64,000 bases of DNA from Microplitis mediator (GCF_029852145.1 NC_079979.1:16193901-16257900); one strand, 5' to 3'; numbered from the stretch's first letter, positions 43,360-52,678 are shown. Translations and numbers: made by a program. The notes: a model not told the origin generated them from the sequence alone.

Positions 43360-43812
43360 ATTGCTAGGTCTATATTTCCTATGGGTTTTCTATGGGTTTT
43401 CTCTGGGATTTCCTGAGAATTTGACTGTCGATACTTTTATTTTTTTTACAACACCGAGTGCTAGGTCTATATTTTCTATGGGATTCCTATGGGATTTTTC
43501 TGGGATTTCCAGAGAATTTGACTGTCGATACTTCTATTTTTTTTTACAACACCGAGTGCTAGGTCTATATTTTCTATGGGATTCCTATGGGATTTTTCTG
43601 GGATTTCCAGAGAATTTGACTGTCGATACTTTTATTTTTTTTTACAACACCGAGTGCTAGGTCTATATTTTCTATGGGTTTTCTATGAGTTTTCTCTGGG
43701 ATTTCCAGAGAATTTGACTGTCGATACTTCTATTTTTTTCTACAACACCGAGCGCTAGGTCTATATTTTCTATAGTATTTCTATGGGATTTCTCTGGGAT
43801 TTCCAGAGAACA
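43360..43812 (+). repeat. Degenerate right border of the satellite array
   Basis: The last few monomers carry more private changes than the interior. Examples are TTTCCTGAGAATTT near 43410, two GGATTCCTATGGGATTTT units, TTTTTTCTACAAC near 43737 and CTATAGTATTTCTATGGG near 43772. Repeat homology ends in CCAGAGAA at about 43810. Higher divergence at an array edge is the usual pattern when homogenisation is weaker there. Confidence 0.75.
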
Positions 43813-43921
43813 CTTTTAACATTATTTATTCACATTCATTCAATTCGAAATCTTTTTTCATTAATTATTAATTATTAATTGTCGTGTATTATCAATTATA
43901 ACTTTAATTATTTACATTCTC
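43813..43921. other. AT-rich junction between the satellite and flanking DNA
   Basis: About 110 bp of AT-rich sequence separates the last monomer from the first transposon-like element. It contains three copies of the 7-mer ATTAATT at 43860-43880. Confidence 0.6.
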
Positions 43922-44929
43922 ACACTGAGAAAAAATTTTTCTTTGGACAATTAAATTGGTTTTGTTGAATTTTATTAAGCTAAAAATTATTTGGGACAAC
44001 CAAATTTTATTACGTCAATATAATCTATTTTATCATTTTTAACAAATAATTGAATAGACTCTATTTAATTGACATTAATATTTCTCTCTCTAAGATTATA
44101 AAATCATATGGTAGAGTTAAGAAAATATTCATTTAAAGGACAACTAAACTATTTTGCAGTGCCAACAAATCCAAATATTAGAGCAAAATATTATTATATT
44201 AACTCTAATAAATATTAATTAGACACAAAAAAATATTGTTGTTTAGAATAAATATATATATTTATTCAAGGTTAATAAATATATATTTGAACCTAATGAT
44301 TATTGATTTAAAAGAAATGGTGTTAGGCAGCAACAGCTGGAGTAGTTCAGTGCTCGCCACTAGATCGCGCCCACCATTTGTGGTGTCCCTGGTAAGATAC
44401 TTATTTAAGAGTTTTTATATTCCGAGCTCGAAGCATTTTTGGGACGAGACAATCGCTGAAAATTTTTGATATTAATAATAATATCGGTATATACTGTATC
44501 CCACTATGTCATTGATGATTAATGTGGATATTTTTCCTGCACAATTTTTGTCATAGTACGAAAAAAAGTACTTGTGATGGAAATAAATAAATTTTCTAAA
44601 TATGCATGTTTTGAACTGTTGAATAAATATTTTGTCATTTCAAAATAATATCTAATTAATATTCACAACTAATTCTCTATAATAATCACTCATACATTTC
44701 ATTATGACGATTTTATAAACTCTATAGGTAATCAATTTGATTGTATGCTTGCTACTAAACGCGTAATTATCTTTACTAAATATTTTATAGTTTCTAATAA
44801 CTCGTTTTGTTGGTGGATTATGAAATATTTAGTTAAAACAACCAAATATATGATTGGCAATGGGTAATCAAATCATTTTGTTGTCATAACTAAAATTTAG
44901 TTGTCAGTAGAAAATTTTTTTCTCAGTGT
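43922..44929. mobile_element. MITE-like element with ACACTGAGA terminal inverted repeats
   Basis: The left end ACACTGAGAAAAAATTTT (from 43922) is mirrored by AAAATTTTTTTCTCAGTGT ending at 44929, giving a unit of about 1.0 kb. The termini are near-identical for about 18 bp. I see no transposase. No clear target-site duplication is visible (CTC before, AGC after), so the exact ends and superfamily are uncertain. It contains the GC-rich patch at 44328-44395. Confidence 0.6.
44328..44395 (+). other. GC-rich patch with a CTCF-like motif inside the MITE candidate
   Basis: This roughly 68-bp stretch is clearly richer in G and C than its surroundings. It contains GCCACTAGATCGCGC at 44356-44370, which differs at one core position from the CCACTAG-rich CTCF core as I recall it, and CTGGTAAGA, a good splice-donor shape, near 44390. 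Either could be coincidence. The reading frame crossing it is short and otherwise AT-driven, so I do not call an exon. Confidence 0.3.
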
Positions 44930-44961
44930 AGCAATATTGCTTCAGACTTGGGTTGATTAGG

Positions 44962-45157
44962 TCACGTGCTTATATTTATTAGTTAATTTTAACACGAAAA
45001 GTTTGTTTAATTTACACAAATTTTCTGTCAAAAGATCAGATTTTGTGTTCAATTATTTAACATAAATTTGTGTTGAAGATCAACACAAAAATTTGTGTAG
45101 ACCGTTTGAAACACACGATTTGTGCGTCGAATTCAACACAAAATTTCTATCTGTGTA
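44962..45157. repeat. Dispersed repeat rich in GTGTT/AACAC words, copy 1
   Basis: This segment begins TCACGTGCTTATATTTATT and ends CACAAAATTTC..CTGTGTA. It is matched almost throughout by 52679-52892. It holds many short inverted words (AACACAAAATT and its complement), giving it the character of a degenerate hairpin-forming MITE. Confidence 0.75.
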
Positions 45158-47326
45158 TGAGGTTAAATACAAAAGAATGTGTGTAATAAAAATATAAGAG
45201 TGGATGATAAATATTAAATATTTAAAAAGTTAGATATGAAAGTACATTTGAAGGAAATAAAATAACCACACATGTCAAAGTAACTTTATCGATCGCTCAC
45301 TCGGCGGTTATTTGTTGTTGTCATTTTTCAAACTATACTTTGTCGAGTTCTTGAAAGTCTGGTTAACTGAAAAAGCGTCAAATCAAAGTGAAATCCATCC
45401 TCGTAAGTGTAAAGAGAGAAAGAATAAAAGTAAAAATAAAAAAATAAAAGTATAAGATCTGAGAGGAAATAAATGAAAAAATGAGAGAGGGCTCCGTGTG
45501 GTCGATTCAATATTTCACAAAGAAAATCCATGAAAACAGATCGTCAAAAGTTTCCTTCATCTTCACTGTCGGCTTCTTGATTTTCTTATTTCTTTCATCC
45601 TTCAGTCATTTTTTCATTTTATTTATTTTCGTTTGGATCTTTTTTGTCATTTATTTTATTTACTTTCAGCGAAACACTTTGCTTTGAACCTCTCAGTACC
45701 ATTCATAAAAGATAAGTTGACAATAAATAAAATTAAAAAGTTTTTTTTTTTCAATTACATTTAATTACGGACACTAACAACAAAAACAAATTTTCTTGTT
45801 TGTTTTTTACCTTAAAAATATTTTTATCATTTAATTGTTTAAAAAAAAAAAAAAAAAAATTATTTTAAAAATTAAACATTAAACATGAAATAATTTTTCT
45901 CATTAATTTGCACCAATCGAATAATTTAAAAAAAAATCTGAACAAAATTTAATATGATCCTCAAATTACCAAACAATTTTCGAATTTTTTATTTTCAACA
46001 GTTAACGCACAAAAAAAAAAAATTGAAAATATGCACACGTAGAAAATTACAAAAACTACACGTGCAATTTTTTAAAAATATATTTTTTTTTAATGTATCA
46101 TTTTGGAAAAAATCATGAGATGTCGCCTAACTTCAGTATCATACATTAATTTGTCAAAAAAATAAATCAAATTACTTTGATATTTTTTTTTTTAATTGCG
46201 AATTTGTGGATAAGATTAAAAAAAATAATTTCCAAAAAAATCTAAAAGAATATTTAATATGATAAAAAATATATCCAGCCTGGAAGTAATTATTGAAACA
46301 AAATCCGATAAAGTAACTAATGAACAAAGAAAATATATAATCCGAATATATATGACAATGACATAATTTAATACAGTTAAACACAACATATATTAATACC
46401 CTAGTGATTTTCATATGTACATTTAAAATACCTATCTCCGTGGTTCGGTCCGTCAAACACGTCACTTAATATGATATGAGTGGTAGATATCTTTTCATAA
46501 ACGCACCGATGTGGAAAACAGATTTGGGTTACCCCGTCTGCTGATGGGGTACCAACCGGGCTGACCAAGGGACTGAAGGGTGGAGGGAAAAACAGAGAGA
46601 TGAAATGACACGCGTGCTATTTGCTGGTGTTGCAATGTCGAGAGTTGCCGTTCCCGTTGTCCAGACATACTAACGATGTGGGAGAACTAGTCCAGTAAAT
46701 ATACTCTATATACTATTATATTATACCTACATATCTATATATAGACAGATGAGTTATAAGTGTAGGTGTGTATACATGATAGGATCGCTCACATCACTGA
46801 ACTATAATACAATCAGGGGCGTTCGAGCGTTAACAATTCGACCGTGTACCAGACATTTTAGAAATTGTATAACCCTTGTCTATATTGTAAATCGAACGTT
46901 TTTTATCGGTAGAAAAAATAAATATAAAAGTTTTTAAAAATTAACCAACGAGGGTTCAACACTTCTAGTCTCGAGGTGTTGAAGAGGAGACTAAATAAAT
47001 TTACATTGACATTTAGTGAAAAAATATTTTTTAACATAGAAGAGGCGGGTTAAATGTCGGCGGTATTAAAATAAAAATTTTTGTCTTGATTAGGCTGAAT
47101 TTTTAACAATTTATATATTTAAAAAAAAAATTTTTTTAATCGCCGTAAAAAAATTTTTTGATTCGGCGAAATGGGATATGGCCTGAGAAATTAAAAAAAA
47201 AATATTTTTTTGCGGGACTTTTTGTTTATTTTTTAATTTCTCACTGAGAAAATTGAAAATTTTTGAAATATAGAAAGCTACTAATTTCGATGCAGTTTTT
47301 AAAAGTTAAGTTTTCATCGGATTCAG
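45158..47326. other. AT-rich intergenic DNA without a supportable gene
   Basis: Open frames here (for example 45328-45531 minus, 45481-45687 plus, 46172-46465 minus) are rich in Phe, Ile, Tyr and Lys, as expected from AT-rich DNA, and overlap one another. A run of 19 A occupies 45841-45859. A GC-richer patch at about 46500-46700 holds a small inverted repeat around GGTTACCCC and GGGGTACC (about 46528-46553). No coding evidence was found. Confidence 0.6.
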
Positions 47327-48059
47327 TAGAGGTGTGCAAATCGGGTTCGAATCGAATCGAATATATTGTAACGAATGTGAAACTGATCTTTAAAATATTT
47401 GAATAACTAGAAAACAAATGCCTTCTCCTCTTGTTTTATAGAACGGCGACTAGAATCAGTCAGTCATATATTGACAGCTTAACAGCACACATCTGTATTT
47501 CAATAAAATATATCTCTCTTGCCTTTCTTTTACTGCTGTTAACTGTGGTATTGTTATTTCTAGTTTAAGTGTTTTATTATTGTAGTATAAGTGATATTAA
47601 TTATAAGTTACCAGTTACTACAATTTATTCGATTCGAATTTCGAATCGACTATTTCGAATTTCTGAATTATTCGAAAAGATTCTAATTATTCATAACTTT
47701 TAAAGTTATTAGTCGATTTTAGAATCATTCGAAAGTTTTTGAATTATTTGTTACTCTTCAAATTGCAAGATTCGAATCAAGAAAAATTTGATCGCGTCTT
47801 AAGAAATATTCAATTTTTATTTAATAGCGAGCTTAAGTTTTTAAGTAACCGAAAATAATTTTTTTGTAGATTCGTGTCTAAGATCTATTAACCTCTGAAA
47901 AAATTTGAATTATTCAAAAAACGATTACAATTTAAAGTTGTTCAAAAAGAAATTTTGATATTATTCGTAAAACTTACGAATAATTCAAACTTCGAATGGA
48001 ATAGTTCGATTCGATTCGATATGAATGCTTCGTAAGTTCGAACTATTCGCACACCCCTA
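47327..48059. mobile_element. hAT-like non-autonomous element rich in TTCGAAT words
   Basis: The element begins TAGAGGTGTGCAAAT and ends ATTCGCACACCCCTA, imperfect terminal inverted repeats of the TAGGGGTGTGC type often seen in hAT elements. The flanking octamers GGATTCAG (47319-47326) and GGAATTAG (48060-48067) match at 6 of 8 positions, fitting a decayed 8-bp target duplication. Sub-terminal regions contain many TCGAATCGAAT-type words on both strands. No transposase is present. Confidence 0.7.
47367..47632 (+). mobile_element. Possible solo LTR nested in the hAT-like element
   Basis: The hAT-like TTCGAAT pattern is interrupted by about 266 bp of different composition. This insert starts TGTAACGAATG, ends CCAGTTACTACA, and contains AATAAAATAT. 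A TG...CA unit with TGTAAC/GTTAC-like ends suggests an LTR. The flanking tetramers ATAT and ATTT are only 3 of 4 identical, so the target duplication is not established. Confidence 0.35.
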
Positions 48060-49080
48060 GGAATTAGCTCTTCTATATATTTGTATTTATTTTGATAATA
48101 ACCAGATTTAGAAAAAATAAAACAAAATGAAGCGAAATCTTTTGATCATTTCAAAAGAAATATTTAAAATTTATGTGCAGATTTCAGAGTAAACTAAAAA
48201 TTTTGTTCATAAATTAGACATACTGAAAATACGTTTTGAATATTTTGTTAAAATATTCGTTTGAGCTTTCTATAACGTCATAAAAAATATAAGATTAGGC
48301 ATTAGTAAATACTCAGACAGTTTTATTTATTTTTAACAAACGATTCGAGTGTCGTTAAGTCGTGCGTGAAAAAAACATTTGTTGCATCAGGATGCCGTAT
48401 ATTCGTCTGCAACACACGAAACGGGAGATAAAGAATATAACGCTCGAGAGGAGATAAGAGTAACTAGAGAAAGAAAGATAAGATACAAGGATAGAAAGAA
48501 CAAAGAGACAAGACGTCAGAGATTGTATCGACAAAACGTTTTATTTTGTTAGCGTTGTTTTGAGCTCGCTCGACTTACGTATTAGTATCGGGAACCACTG
48601 GCGAGACCATGCTTCAATTGACTAAACTTCTCACAAGCTTTCCTCTACATTGGCTTTATACATATCATACATCTATTATGTAGCTCCACCAATGGATAAC
48701 ACTCGTTCGCCTTGTTTCACATCCTACATCCCATTATTCCAGTGGGGTCATACATATTCATAACTTTACTATCCGCAGACAGACAGATCCAACTGTCGGA
48801 CAGTTTTCTCTGTCATTCAATGTCTTATTGACGTTATCTCGAATTAAAATTTTAACTTTTAAATTTACATATTGTAAACGGACTTATTTAATAACTAGTT
48901 AATTATTTGATTGATGGTTATCATTTATCATAAAAAAAAAAAGATAAAAAAATTGTTTTCGTTGTATAAAAAAACTACTTATTGAAAATGAATCTTTGAT
49001 ATCTCAGTTTTTAAACTGTAAGAAATTAGCGGAGTAAATCCGGAGTGAATACGGAGTGAAATTCAGTCCGACGAGAAGTT
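48060..49080. other. Intergenic DNA with a purine-rich tract
   Basis: No convincing gene. About 48421-48515 is strongly purine-rich on the plus strand (GAGATAAGAG, AGAAAGAAAGATAAG). The following 250 bp are closer to average composition. Function unknown. Confidence 0.5.
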
Positions 49081-49290
49081 CGTCTTGATTTTAGTCTTGA
49101 ATTTGGTTTCAATGTCAATTTAACTTTTATTTTGAATTTTTCGCCTAAAATATTGTTTTGGTTTTAGTCTTGGATTAAGTCGCGGTTGCTGTCTTGGTTT
49201 CAGTCTCAAATTTTGTCTTGTTTTTAGTATCAAATTTCGTCTTGGTTTGAGACTTGAATTTTGTCTAGGATTTTGTCTTTAATTTCGTCT
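49081..49290 (+). repeat. Degenerate short tandem repeat of a GTCTTGNTTTTAGT-type unit
   Basis: Words such as GTCTTGATTTTAGTCTTGA, TTTTGGTTTTAGTCTTGG, GTCTTGGTTTCAGTCTC and GTCTTGTTTTTAGTATC recur at roughly 20-30 bp spacing. This looks like an old, diverged minisatellite unrelated to the 98-bp satellite. Confidence 0.7.
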
Positions 49291-49302
49291 GGATGGTTAT
49301 AT

Positions 49303-49666
49303 TACCCCAGTAGCACACTTGCCTTTATGATATCTATAAGATATCAGTGTTTAGGCTGTTTTTTGACATATCGAGAAGGCACTAATATGTTAACAAAACG
49401 AACAGAAATTTATGTCACCGAAAAAATATCTTCTCAAAACACTTGACACAAGTGACGACAAAAAGTAAATTACAAATAGTGGTAAAATAAGTCATGTAAA
49501 TGACTTTTTAATTGACATAAGACGAAAAACGACACAAATTTTCTCTGTCTCCGGAACCAACATTTACATGCCTTATTAATACCAAAAAAGGTGACTTTGA
49601 GATAAAAAAAAATTTAGCTTATCCTTTTAAAAGACATCTCAAAGTTGACTCTGTGTTACTTGGGTA
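49303..49666. mobile_element. MITE candidate with TACCC-AGTARCACA ends
   Basis: The left end TACCCCAGTAGCACAC and right end TGTGTTACTTGGGTA match as inverted repeats at about 13 of 15 positions, both starting with TA. Inside, GTGACTTTGAGAT (about 49590) and ATCTCAAAGTTGAC (about 49636) form a further inverted pair. No coding capacity. Confidence 0.5.
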
Positions 49667-49889
49667 GCTATTCGCCAATTCGAATGTTTCAAAATTAATG
49701 ACTATTTATATTTGAATTAAAATCTATGTAAAAAAATTAGATGTGAACTTAGCTACGCGCAACGCTGCCAAACTTATTATTTATTCTTTTATATTTTTTT
49801 GAATTTCTAAAGCTCATTTCTGATTGGCCCTTGTGAATATTTAATAACTCCCACAATATTCAAAATTAAGAAATATTGTTCAGGAACTT

Positions 49890-50375
49890 TACCCTAGTAA
49901 TACATGTTTGAGCAAGATTCTGGAGTAAGTATCTTGAGCAAGATCCCTAGCTTTTAGGGTCTTTTTCTACATATGTCTTTCGCAAGATCGTGTATCAAAA
50001 ATCCTATGTCAAGATTTGTGTATGTCTTGCTCATGGTATCGTACACAAGAATATTAAAGATATATTGAGCACGGTGCAATGAAAAAGTGTCTAACGCATT
50101 TCTTGCACCAGTAGGTACTTACGCGTGGCTTACTCAAGATCTTTTCAAGGCTCAAGGCCAATTTTGAGCCTGGAGCAGATTTTGAGCAAGCCATGCGCAA
50201 CTATAGTCTTTCTCAAGACTTGAGTTATAATGTAGTACGAATATCTTGTGTAAGGCTTGCAATTTAAATCTGGTCACAAGTATCTGCAGTAAGACACATA
50301 CGTAGAAAAAGACACGCACCTATCGATCTTGAGAGCAGACTTGCTCAAGAATTGAAAAAAATTGTTTTAAGGGTA
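49890..50375. mobile_element. Palindromic MITE candidate of about 486 bp
   Basis: The ends are TACCCTAGTAATACATG and its counterpart ending TTTTAAGGGTA. The two halves are imperfect inverted copies: TTGAGCAAGATTCTGG against CAGACTTGCTCAAG, TCTTTTTCTACATATGTC against CACATACGTAGAAAAAGA, and near the centre CGTGGCTTACTCAAGATC against CAGATTTTGAGCAAGCCATG. The whole unit could fold into one long hairpin centred near 50155. Confidence 0.65.
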
Positions 50376-51360
50376 TGTTTAGAATTATCTCCTCAATCTA
50401 AATCTCACCGGTGTAAAACTAATTTTAGATCACCCTGTATTGATCAAGTCTTAAAAAATATGATCTATATCAATTAATCAGCTCTTGTTAAATCTTAATT
50501 ATTTTTTCCGCCTTAATAAATTACATAATTCATTAAATACTTGTCTAAAAAAAAATTATTTAAAAAGTTGATATATAAAAAAAAAGTAACTTGATAACTT
50601 TATAAATATATAAGGAATAAATTAAAATAAAATTAGTTTAATAATATCGTGAAGTTGCATAAAAAAAGTTTTATCCGAAGAAAAAAGTTATATAAATTAA
50701 AACAATGAATGGAGATATACAAATGTAAATGTACATCCTCTCTCATTATATTTTTTAATTACATTTTATCTTCATGACATACGTACAATTTCATTTCAAA
50801 CTTTATTCAAACTTATTTCCTTTTCTCTCCCAACCAACCAACTATACAACTTTTTATGTACGTACACTTTTTACTCCCCACTGCCGATAACTTTTAGAAA
50901 AAAAAAGTTTTAGCACTCAAGAAAATAGTTTGCGTCCAGTTAGCTCAGCTTATATATACTACAGCATAATATATACATACAAAATACTAAAATTCCATAT
51001 ACTTTTTCATTGTCAAGATAATAAAACCGTACAAGTAAAATAGACAAATATATAAACAAATGAAACTCCGGAGACGTACAATGAAATAAAAAAAAAAATA
51101 ATAAAAAATAAAAGGAAATTGTAATAAATGTAAATGTAAAAAGTTTAAATTTTTAAACATTCTAACAAAATAAATATATCCTTTTTATATTTTTTAATCT
51201 AACTTTAACTTTAAACTTAGATTTCTTTCAATTTATTTTTATACGAGCGAAAAAAAAATTTTGTAAACCGGTAAATTTTTTTTTTATTAAAAATTACGAA
51301 TTTAAGTTTACTGTAAAATTATTTCTTATTTTTTTCATTTTAACGGATTGTAAAAAATAC
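50376..51360. other. AT-rich intergenic DNA, no gene seen
   Basis: Very AT-rich with several short A and T runs. No inverted-repeat element or coding frame can be supported. Confidence 0.5.
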
Positions 51361-51366
51361 TTTATT
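51361..51366 (-). promoter_or_regulatory. Polyadenylation signal AATAAA for the minus-strand small gene
   Basis: On the minus strand the sequence reads CTCAATAAAGTATTTTTTAC, with AATAAA at 51366-51361, about 180 bp beyond the stop codon of the frame at 51547-51780. The hexamer is common by chance in AT-rich DNA, so it is supportive only because of its position. Confidence 0.4.
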
Positions 51367-51546
51367 GAGGAAAATAAAAAATAGAGGGTTGGTTCATAAA
51401 TGAAGTTCCTACGGGATCACGCAGTGGGACACAAGTAAATGTGTCAGCTCCCGTTGAGAATCGGTAGGTTTGTAGTCCTGGTAGTCTTGTAGTCATCCTG
51501 TAGCCGCTGTCCTGTAGGGACACTTGCGGTGGGTAGAGAACTTGGA

Positions 51547-51780
51547 CTATAAAACTACCACCAACTCCCGTTGAGAACAGCCAGAGCCAGTGGAGCTGCT
51601 CGATGTACAGTTGGGTTGTTGATGGTGTGGGTGTGCGTTTAGTTGGGAAGCGGCAGCCTCACTCTGGGTGGCGTAAAGGAAACTGTCGACGGTAGTGCAG
51701 ACTGTAGGCCACATTGTGTACACCAAGACTAACAACGCATTTAAAATTACACGGAAGTAACTCGCAATAAGCTTCGTCAT
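51547..51780 (-). CDS. Putative small secreted protein, 77 residues
   Basis: I do not recognise this product. The frame has a signal-peptide-like start: MTKLIASYFR with Lys3 and Arg10, then a hydrophobic run at residues 11-27 (VILNALLVLVYTMWPTV). The rest is Ser, Gln, His and Thr rich, with Cys at 28, 58 and 68 and an N-glycosylation sequon at Asn57 (NCT). The local DNA is clearly more GC-rich than its surroundings. A TATA box and initiator lie just upstream and AATAAA downstream, so an intron-less unit of about 450 bp is possible. After the stop, another frame stays open for over 30 codons (about 51440-51540), so an unseen splice could extend the protein. It could be a first exon or a chance frame; no homology could be tested. 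Confidence 0.42.
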   Translation of the reverse strand: MTKLIASYFRVILNALLVLVYTMWPTVCTTVDSFLYATQSEAAASQLNAHPHHQQPNCTSSSSTGSGCSQRELVVVL

Positions 51781-51802
51781 ATTTCCTGGGTGACTGGTTT
51801 AT

Positions 51803-51841
51803 TTTTTACTGGCATTCTTGTCAATCTGGGACACTTTTATA
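51803..51841 (-). promoter_or_regulatory. TATA-box plus initiator core promoter (minus strand)
   Basis: On the minus strand TATAAAAG lies at 51841-51834. A CCAGTA initiator, close to the arthropod TCAGTY form, has its A at about 51810, 31 bases after the first T of the TATA box. This is the expected TATA-to-start spacing. It would give a 5' leader of about 30 nt before the ATG at 51780. Correct spacing of two elements next to a signal-peptide frame makes this the best promoter candidate in the window. Confidence 0.5.
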
Positions 51842-51857
51842 CGCTTGTTGAGGTGGT

Positions 51858-52440
51858 AATAAAAATTTTTGTGTTAAAAAATTATTTGGTTAAATTTATT
51901 GTGTTGATTTTCAACACAGAAATCTGTTAATTCAACACAAACCCTTTGTGTTATTTTACTTTGACAGATTTTTTATGTTAAAGGATTAGAAAATCTGTAA
52001 TGTACACTGTAAAAAATTTTTTGGACCCGGTGTAATGTAAATGTCTAGGTGTAAAAATTTTTGTGTGAAAATTACACCAAATTCGGTGTAAAAATTTAGG
52101 CGGTTTACGAAAATTAATCACAAAAATGTTGAATTGTTCAAAATACTCTTTAATATCTAAATAAAATAAATGTAGGTATTGATTAAGTAGTTAAAAATAT
52201 TCAATGATCGTTTGTTGCTCATTAGTCAAAATTACACCGAGTAACACAGTATGGTGTAAAAAATTAGATTACACCGTGGAAAAATTACACGGACGGAAAA
52301 TTTACACCGAGAGATTTTGACACCGTTATTTCACACTACGGTCGTGTAAAGTTCTCCGGGTCCATTTTTGCACCGAAATTTTTTATAGGGTAACACTTTC
52401 ATTGTGTTATTTTAAAATTAACACAAAATTTGTATTGTTT
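51858..52440. mobile_element. GTGTT/AACAC-rich element interrupted by a nested MITE
   Basis: The outer parts (51858-52002 and 52393-52440) carry TTGTGTTGATTTTCAACACA, AATTCAACACAAACCC and TTAACACAAAATTTG words like those in the repeats at 44962 and 52679, roughly in inverted orientation. The middle part has a different vocabulary (ACACCG, CGGTGTA) and is described separately. Confidence 0.45.
52003..52392. mobile_element. MITE candidate with ACACCG/CGGTGTA words
   Basis: The left end TACACTGTAAAAAATTTTTT followed by GGACCCGG is mirrored by CCGGGTCC then ATTTTTTATAGGGTA at the right, giving a unit of about 390 bp bounded by TA. It contains repeated CGGTGTAAAAATT and AATTACACCG words. It appears inserted into the GTGTT-rich repeat. 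Confidence 0.5.
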
Positions 52441-52678
52441 AGCTAAACACTCCCGTACTTTTCTTTACCTTAACCAAGCAAAGCATTTTAGCATTGTCTG
52501 CAAGGACACTTGGATAACAATTGATTTACAATTAAATATAATCATAGATAACTTGAATATTTTTATGATCAGGTTCAGTGATTTTTTTATTCTCATTTTA
52601 CGGGAGGATAATTCATAGCTCCGTTTTTTAGAAAAATCAGAGATAGTCGAACTAATTGTTTGCTAAATTGACAAAATT

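Larger units (their letters stand above)
1..43812 (+). repeat. 98-bp satellite DNA array (about 43.8 kb, head-to-tail)
   Basis: One motif recurs every 98 bp from the left window edge to about 43812, always in the same orientation and with no visible foreign insertion. A reference monomer is 4676-4773. It reads in order: GACAACACCGAGTGCTAGG, three 11-bp sub-repeats (TTTTCTATGGG twice, then TTTTCTCTGGG), an ATTTCCAGAGAATTTGAC stretch, GTCGATACTTTTA and a T8 tract. By hand count this monomer is about 36% GC with 44 T against 19 A, so the strands are very asymmetric. Common variants are CTAGG/CTGGG, ACACC/ACATC, GAATTTGAC/GAACTTGAC, TTTGACAAC/TTTTACAAC, TATGGG/TATGAG and CGATAC/CAATAC. Monomers of 97, 99 and about 87 bp also occur. 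The left end lies outside the window, so total length is unknown. Satellite identity is certain from the sequence; a centromeric or pericentromeric location is only inference. Confidence 0.98.

Noticed and set aside
1..43812. Many overlapping plus-strand open frames of 60-246 codons with repeated aromatic-rich peptides
   Set aside because: They occur in all three frames over the same 98-bp repeat, shift register at each monomer because 98 is not divisible by three, and end at the same TAG. No single frame is preserved. They are satellite by-products, not a repeat-protein gene.
1..43812. CRISPR-like array (regular repeats)
   Set aside because: There are no unique spacers between repeats; the entire unit is repeated, and there are no cas genes. 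The sequence context is eukaryotic.
1..43812. Telomeric repeat (GGGTTTTC words look telomere-like)
   Set aside because: The words are 11-bp sub-units within a 98-bp monomer, not short perfect tandem telomere units such as TTAGG, and the array ends in ordinary DNA at 43812.
44236..44469. 77-codon plus frame crossing the GC-rich patch
   Set aside because: It lies within a MITE candidate; its first half is AT-driven and no promoter or conserved domain is visible.
45328..45687. Overlapping frames on both strands (67 and 68 codons)
   Set aside because: Rich in Phe, Ser and Ile from AT-rich DNA, overlapping antisense to each other, with no supporting signals.
46172..46465. 97-codon minus-strand frame
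   Set aside because: Composition (Ile, Phe, Tyr, Lys) follows the AT-rich DNA and no promoter or family feature is seen. The hydrophobic stretches are expected by chance at this composition.
47220..47260. Another CACTGAGAAAA MITE end near 47242
   Set aside because: A possible terminus (TCTCACTGAGAAAATTG) is present, but I could not find a matching partner end nearby.
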